From Inia geoffrensis (Eukaryota; Chordata; Mammalia; Artiodactyla; Iniidae): a stretch of 64,000 nt of DNA. Positions 58,063 to 64,000 of this stretch are shown here, piece by piece (position 1 is the first letter of the stretch; every line of letters starts with the position of its first letter). The position numbers were made by a program, and so were the translations under genes. Location of the stretch: the NCBI GenBank assembly GCA_036417435.1, contig CM070901.1, positions 160,600,044 to 160,664,043 of the forward strand, read 5' to 3'. Under the pieces are notes generated by a model that saw only the letters and a program-made list of their open reading frames with translations, was not told where the DNA came from and ran no database searches.

Positions 58063-58133
58063 CCCAAGTCATTCTTTACTAAACATTTATTGAGTACTTA
58101 CTATGTGCAAATTAGGTGTTGGGAATATAAAAA

Positions 58134-58446
58134 AATTTTTTTTAAATAAATTATTTATTTTTGGCTGTGTTGGGTCTTCATTGTTGCGTGCTGGCTTTCT
58201 CAGTTGCGGCGAACGGGGGCTACTCTTCGTTGTGGTGCATGGGCTTCTCATCGCAGTGGCTTCTCTTGTTGTGGAGCACCAGCTCTAGGAGTGCGGGCTC
58301 AGTAGCTGTGGCACTCCGGCTCAGTAGTTGTGGCCCACGGGCTTAGTTGCACCACGGCATGTGGGATCTCCCTGGACCAGAGCTCGAAACTGTGTCCCCT
58401 GCATTGGCAGGCGGATTCTTAACCACTGTACCACCAGGGACTTCCA
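58134..58446 (-). mobile_element. CHR SINE, long class
   Basis: Target-site copies gggaatataaaaa and gggaatatcaaaa lie at 58121-58133 and 58447-58459. It is the third minus-strand SINE in 800 bp. Confidence 0.94.
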
Positions 58447-58856
58447 GGGAATATCAAAATTAATGTCAGTTGCTGCTCTAGTATACAAGCTAGCTGGGAG
58501 ACAGAGGTGTTCACAAACTGCAGTGCGATAGGTACTCTCTAAGAGAGGTGTCAAAGTGCCATGGAACAGATTTGAAGTTTACTCATTTATTTCACAACTT
58601 GGATTTATTTTAATCCCCTTCCCCCTGACCTAGAAAATGGCCATTTGGGGGCATGTAAAATCTCAGAGAAATACAATTATTTTTAAAATTTTATTTTGTA
58701 TTCTGTCATAGTATAGGGTATCAATTCCCAATACAACAGAAAAAGATCTGGAGGGATACCCACCAATTTCCAATTGTTACCTTTGAGAAGTGGAACAAAG
58801 AGAAAAAATTTCATCATCACTTTACACCTTTCTATATCGTTTTCAGGTTTTTATAT

Positions 58857-58970
58857 TTTTTCTGGCCACGCCGCGTGGCTTGCGGGATCTTTGTTCCGTG
58901 ACCATGGATTGAGCCTGGGTCATGGCAATGAAAGCGCCAAGTCCTAACCACTGGACTGCCAGGGAACTCC
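58857..58970 (-). mobile_element. CHR SINE, short class
   Basis: 'ggccacgccgcgtggcttgc' to 'gactgccagggaactcc'. Confidence 0.92.
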
Positions 58971-59113
58971 AGTATTTTCAATTTTTAATTAAAAAATTGG
59001 TTAAAACTCTATGCAGTTAAATAAGTAGTATAAGTGAAAGAAAGAAAGGAAATAATATTTATGGCCTATCTCAGCAAGGAGGATATTGATTTGGGCTTAA
59101 AGAATGAGTAGGA

Positions 59114-59325
59114 GGGGGCTTCCCTTGTGGTGCAGTGGTTGAGAGTCCGCCTGCCGATGCAGGGGACGCAGGTTCATGCCCCGGGCCGGGAGAATCCCAC
59201 ATGCCGCGGAGCGTCTAGGCCCGTGAGCCATGGCCGCTGAGCCTGCGCGTCCGGAGCCTGTGCTCTGCAAGGGGAAAGGCCACAGCAGTGAGAGGCCCGC
59301 GTACCGCAAAAAAAAAAAAAAAAAA
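59114..59325 (+). mobile_element. CHR SINE, deleted class
   Basis: Plus-strand copy with an A19 tail. Target-site copies aagaatgagtagga and aaggatgagtaaga lie at 59100-59113 and 59326-59339. Confidence 0.94.
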
Positions 59326-59849
59326 AAGGATGAGTAAGAGGAATTCATGGAGTAGAGAACAGGGAGAGGATAAAATATAATCACAGAATATCTGATCCTT
59401 TTTTCAGATTGGCGTAGTACCTCCTTCACACCTGCCTCTGTAAATTAATTTTTTGATAGCATCTTGTCAGAAAACAAATATATACTGAGCTCCTGCTCTC
59501 TGCCAGTGTAATAGGTACCAAGGCAGAATAAGTCAGAGTTCCTGCTCTCAAAGCATTTACAGTCCCACTGGGGGATTAAGACAGTCTCAGAACAGTTAGC
59601 GACAGCCCATGGTTAAATGCCAACGGGTTTGGCCCATGAAAGAGTAGGAAAAGCCGAGTACACTGCCAAGGTTTGAACCTGGGAGCATTGGAACAGTGGT
59701 GCCATTTATAAAAATGGAAAGTTGGAAAAGAGAGCTGTTTTGAAAGCAATATACCTATAGTAAAATATCACAGTCTACGTAAATTACTATTTGACTATGC
59801 AAACGAGCAGGGATGCATAACTAATGCTTAAACTGAAGGGTGCCAGGAA

Positions 59850-60090
59850 CTATAATAATCTCTACCTTTTATTGAATTAGACTGGGTGCCAGGCACTGTG
59901 CAGGGTTATTTGCATACATTATCATTTAATCTTCACAACAAATCTATGAGGTCATTATGACTGCTGTTTTTCAGATGAGGAAGTGAGACTGGGAGAGGTT
60001 GGTCTTGCAACCAGTGGGAAAGTGATGTGTTAGGATTTGAACACGCCTGTCCAACTCCAAATCGCTATGACACTATGCTGTGCCATCTAG
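59850..60090 (-). repeat. MIR SINE
   Basis: 'gggtgccaggcactgtgc', 'ttaatcttcacaacaaatc' and 'cagatgaggaagtgagact' match MIR. Confidence 0.75.
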
Positions 60091-60312
60091 GAGGATGTTT
60101 GAGATACCAACTCTGCCCTCCAGTGTAAGTTGAAGGCATAGACAGGTGTCTCAGTAGGCATCGACAAACTCCTCAGACAGGTAGCTCTCCATCACCACCA
60201 CCACACCAACATCAGAGGAAACTCTGAGAAAATGATAACTGCAGAGAATGTGGAGACGAAAGGTCAGAAGAATAAGGAGTAAGCCAAGGAGGTTGAAGAG
60301 CCTGGGAAGAAG

Positions 60313-60345
<33 letters not shown>
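60313..60345. repeat. (GA)n simple repeat
   Basis: A run of GA units with one early interruption on the plus strand. Confidence 0.85.
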
Positions 60346-60458
60346 GGATCAGGTGATCAGAGTCAAGAAAACCATGGGGGACAGGGAGGTGGTCTCAAAA
60401 AATTCAGAAGTGATCACCAGGGTCAAATAGTATAGAGATGGCTAGAAGAATCAACAGG

Positions 60459-60760
60459 GGATTTCCCTGGTGGCGCAGTGCTTGGGAATCCACCTGACAA
60501 TGCAGTGGACATGGGTTCGATCCCTGGTCCGGGAAGATCTCACATGCCATGGAGCAACTAAGCCTGTGCACCACAACTACTGAGCTTGCGCTCTAGAGCC
60601 CGTGTGCCACAACTACTGAAACCTGAGTGCCTAGAGCCCGTGCTCTACAATAAGAGAAGCAACAAGAACCCTGTGCACCGCAGTGAAGAGCAGCCTCTGC
60701 TCGCCACAACTAGAGAAAGCCCACGTACAGCAACAAAGACCCAACGCAGCCAAAAAAAAA
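60459..60760 (+). mobile_element. CHR SINE, long class
   Basis: Full copy with A11 tail. Perfect target-site duplication aatcaacagg at 60449-60458 and 60761-60770. Confidence 0.95.
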
Positions 60761-61179
60761 AATCAACAGGAAAGAGACCACTGGCCTTGATAAAATCAAT
60801 ATGCTGCCACAAAGTAAGTCACTTTGAGCAGGCTTTTGTCTCTCAGTAAAAAATAACCAAACAGACTATGTGGAGGATGCTGGAAAGAGGGTGATGATTC
60901 TGTACCCATGCAGCTAACATTCCCTAAGCACCTTCTAGGTGCTCAGGCTCAGGTGATGGCTGGGCTCTATCCATCCCATTGACAAGGTCGGTATTATTAA
61001 TGTTTTCTTAGAGAGGGAGACTGAAGTTCAAAGAAGTGCATTAACTCTCCCAAGGCCACACAATAGAAGTAATGGAACTAGGATCTCAAACCAGGTCTGC
61101 GTGGTCCTAAAGGCCTCCCCACTTTCCACCTCCCCAGTGTCTGTGCTGGAGTGTGCACTGATGGCTCCATGACAATAAG

Positions 61180-61360
61180 ATGAACATCTACCATTTAGTG
61201 AGCACTTTTGGGGCACTAAATGCTGTGCTAGATAGTTTGTGTATATTATTTTGTGACACCCTTTGAAGTAGGTGATATTAATTCTATTTTACAGGTGGGG
61301 AAATTGAAACTCAGAGAGGTTAAGTGGCATGACCAAAGTCACACAGCTAGAAAGTGGTTG
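61180..61360 (-). repeat. MIR SINE
   Basis: 'ctaccatttagtgagcac', 'ttctattttacaggtgggg' and 'aaagtcacacagctagaaag' are typical MIR; a second MIR-like piece lies at about 60910-61110. Confidence 0.75.
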
Positions 61361-61599
61361 AAGTGGCCTATATATGAAGCTGTGGGCTTCTACTGCCTCT
61401 CAAGGATTTCTTAAAGGAAATTTCTGCTCGGGACCCAATAGGTGACCAGCTAGTTCGCTTAAGTTTTATGTCATTAATTGTATCACACACTTCCTGGGTG
61501 ATTTTCAGTGGCTCGAATGCTGAACTTCTGGTGGCAGTTTCCCTGTATAGCATCAGTATAATGCTATGCTGAGTTGCAGTGCTTTCTCTTTATCACATT

Positions 61600-62500
61600 C
61601 CTTGCTTCACCCCAGGGGTTGAGGACAGTGTGTGGCTTTTAAATGTGCTTTTCATCAGGGATGGAGAAAGCCTTGAGAGTTCATCCTTTGCTTTAATTGT
61701 TAGAAGTGTTCCAGGAGAATCAGGCATTTGTGGCTGGCCAGTGCCACTCCCCGGCTGTTGCAGCAGCCCGCATCACTTTTCCTGTCTGAACTTGGTGGGA
61801 AGAGGCTGGCTGGGTCGATTGAGACGTCCGCTCGGCAGTCAGGGCCTGTGAGACAGCTAGTTCTCTCCCAGAACCTTCGCTCTGGCCTGGGCAAAACCTA
61901 GTGAAGGCACCATCTTAGTGACAGCAGCCTGCGGGGCGATGAGGCAGACACGGAGATTTCCCTGTGGGGTTCTGGGCAGAAAGAAAGCTGGAGATGGGCC
62001 GACATGTGATTGGTGGGCCCGAGCAAGCAGGAAGCCGTAGGCCCAGTACCTCTCTTCCCCTTAGTTGTTAGTGAGGGCCTCAGGGAAAACGTCAGCCTTC
62101 CTGATCCGATATCACCTCTAGCCCCTGCTGTATAACTTGAGCGATTCTCTCTCTGCACATGGTCAGCAGCAGATTTTTCTCAAGGTGAAAGCAATTTGGC
62201 CTCCGTCTCCTCCTCCCCCTGCTGCTGGAAAGGAAAGGAAGATGCAAGGGGAGCCGTCTCTGCTCCTGCCAGGCTGCCCTGGCTCCTTCTGGTAATTGGC
62301 TCCCCCAGTTGCTCACACCTCTCACAGGTTGTCCTGGTCTCAGGCATTTCGGTGTCCCTCAGGGCTGACGCGCTGAAGAGGGCAGAGCTGCTGCCTTTGC
62401 GCTTCTCTCCAGAACAAGAAAGAGGGCATCTCATCCCGCCCGGGGGCAGAGAATTAAGCTGGAACACAGTGAGCCGGGCCTGAGCAGCACACACAGGTAG
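61600..62500. promoter_or_regulatory. Candidate cis-regulatory block (repeat-poor, relatively GC-rich)
   Basis: About 900 bp without recognisable transposons, flanked by MIR-rich DNA. It contains scattered CpGs, a CCAAT-type box (TGATTGG at about 62007) and a CT-rich tract (62206-62223). No exon with conserved domains is seen. The regulatory role is inference only. Confidence 0.3.
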
Positions 62501-63369
62501 GGCTGCCTCTCTCTGGAAGATTCAAAGCCAGGCAGGAGAAAACTCTTTGGAAGGTGGAAGAATTTATTCATTTGCTTAACAGCTATGCCAAGCACTCTGC
62601 TAGGAGTTCCTCGTCCCTGTCACCTTGGAGCTGCGGAGAGCACAGTGGGTACAGGTGGTAGAGGGGTGGGAGAGGTAGGGAGCAGGAATTACAAAGGTCT
62701 GAATGTCGCAACAGAGGAGGGCAGGATACCATGGGGACCTGATCTACCCTAGACATCAGGGAGGGCTGCTTGGAGGAAGAGAATTTTGAAAAAGGGATAA
62801 AATCTCATGATAAAATATTTAAAGGTAAAAAGGGGAAAAATTGAAAATAGAAGCTTCTGATTATCCGCCCCTCCCCTCCCTAGTAGTAACAGCTGTTAAT
62901 ACAGTACTTTTTCTGGAATTTTACTTATGTAGCCACGTATAAATACATATATATGGCACTCCTTTTAAAAAATGGGATTCTATTAAGCACCTACTCTGCT
63001 GGTTACTTTTCCTCACTTCACAATGTATCCTGTGCCTTTTTCCATGTCAGGACAAGCTTTGCCTCATTGCTTTTGAAGGCTGTGTGTGGTATGGGGAAGT
63101 GATTTTTGAAAAGGCAAAACCTGAAAAACGAGTGACGTTAGGAAGGCAAAGGGGTGGTGCTCTAAGGAACAGAATGTCGGAAAACAAAAACAACATAGAT
63201 CTCCCGAACCATACCTCCTAACATCTCCCCTCCTCAGGTTTTCAGACCTCCCTCCCTCTCCCTAGGGCCACATTTCCCCACTCTAATTTGCAAAGCTATT
63301 CAGCTCCTTTTGTCTTGCCTAGCCCTGGGGAGCTTCATTCTTCATGCCAAAGCAACTTATTATTATTTT
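62501..63369. other. Distal 5' flank, mixed old repeats
   Basis: An unassigned ancient repeat (about 62560-62790) is followed by degenerate L1-like sequence near 62890-63050, then unique sequence. No gene seen. Confidence 0.45.
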
Positions 63370-63607
63370 TTTAACATCTTTATTGGGGTAAAATTGCTTT
63401 ACAATGGTGTGTCAGTTTCTACTTTATAACAAAGTGAATCAGTTATATATATACAGACATTCACATATTTCTTCCCTCTTGCGTCTCCCTCCTTCCCTCC
63501 CTCCCTATCCCACCCCTCCAGGCAGTCACAAGCACCGATCTGATATCCCTGTGCCAAGCGGCTGCTTCCCACTAGCTATCTACCTTACATTTGTTAATAT
63601 ATATATG
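63370..63607 (-). mobile_element. L1 3' end, cetartiodactyl type, 5'-truncated
   Basis: 'aacatctttattggggtaaa' through 'gctgcttcccactagctatc' is the same L1 3' end seen at 37333-37901 (opposite strand) and 55390-55690. Confidence 0.85.
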
Positions 63608-64000
63608 TCTTATTAAGTATTTTCCTAAACAAAGATCCCTATGCCCAGAGAAAAATTATGCCACTCCCCTAACAGACAAAAGTAGCTGCAGGCAGTTGTG
63701 GTTTTAAATAGCAATCAAGGGGAAAAAAATCTGTTACATAAAGCACCTGGCAGTTTTTAAATGGTGGCTGTTTGTTACTATTATTATTTTACATGTGCTG
63801 ATGGATGACTTAGCTGCTGCAAGAACCCTTCCTTCATCCTGGAGCACCCACCTCTTGGTTGGCAGCTTTTAAAGTGCAGGGATAGTGTTTTATTTGTCTT
63901 CATACTCCTATAGCTCTCAGCACAGGGCCTGGCACAGAGCAGACATGCCAGAAATAAGTGCTGAGTTGAACACTCAGGCTGGAGTGTGCTGCCCTGAGCA
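63608..64000. other. Right window edge, no gene recognised
   Basis: Mostly unique sequence. The last 100 bases ('tagctctcagcacagggcct', 'gcacagagcagacatgcc') resemble an L2 or MIR end. Confidence 0.4.

Noticed and set aside
60248..60430. Arg/Glu-rich frame spanning the (GA)n run
   Set aside because: Its composition comes from the simple repeat; no conserved context or start signal supports coding.
1..64000. CRISPR arrays, operons, bacterial-type systems, tRNA or rRNA genes
   Set aside because: No regularly spaced direct repeats, compact gene clusters or intact cloverleaf genes were seen. tRNA-like boxes occur only as heads of SINEs. The sequence is a vertebrate locus.

Overview
The window is mammalian nuclear DNA, almost certainly from a cetacean and probably a toothed whale. 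More than 30 copies of the tRNA-derived CHR SINE family lie in it. They fall into three classes: short CHR-1-like copies of about 120 bp, long copies of about 300 bp carrying reiterated 'cacaactactgagcc' blocks, and a uniform, internally deleted class of about 200 bp. The deleted class resembles the cetacean or odontocete deletion types of CHR-2. L1 3' ends are of cetartiodactyl type, and no BovB, Bov-tA or PRE-1-like elements were noticed. The species call is inference from repeats recognised by eye.

The only protein gene I can support is KHDRBS1 (Sam68), a STAR-family KH-domain RNA-binding protein, on the minus strand. All nine coding exons are present, at 40400-40019, 27913-27789, 27166-27050, 25707-25561, 22908-22775, 21973-21772, 21300-21233, 20445-20387 and 18103-18006. 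They sum to 1332 nt (443 codons plus stop), every intron is GT-AG, and the frame is unbroken. The protein appears nearly identical to human Sam68 as I remember it; the one replacement I noticed is Ala for Thr at residue 33. Exon 1 sits in a CpG island (about 39430-40960) with NRF1-like, E-box, ETS-like and GC-box motifs and a G-quadruplex-prone block. The 3' UTR runs to about 16770, where a canonical poly(A) signal lies.

Layout: 1-16769 is the 3' flank. It holds ancient MIR and L2 copies, three L1 3' ends, and SINEs at the far left edge and around 10.7, 12.3 and 13.4 kb. 16770-40400 is KHDRBS1, whose 12.1-kb intron 1 is packed with L1, SINE, MER5A and MER2-like copies. 40961-64000 is the 5' flank: MIR, L2 and ancient repeats, two large minus-strand L1 remnants (50.5-53.3 and 55.0-57.3 kb) riddled with nested SINEs, and a repeat-poor GC-rich block at 61.6-62.5 kb. 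In human the neighbours of this gene are TMEM39B and PTP4A2; I see no exons of either here.

I found no unknown protein system. The recurrent 60-150 residue open frames outside KHDRBS1 are translations of SINEs or L1 remnants, or chance frames in the CpG island. The observations most worth checking are the Thr33Ala change at a reported CDK1 site, a perfect 107-bp tandem duplication with a palindromic junction at the left edge, a hairpin-forming inverted SINE at 44.8 kb, a pair of CTCF-like motifs near 2.3-2.5 kb, and several young SINE insertions with perfect target-site duplications.
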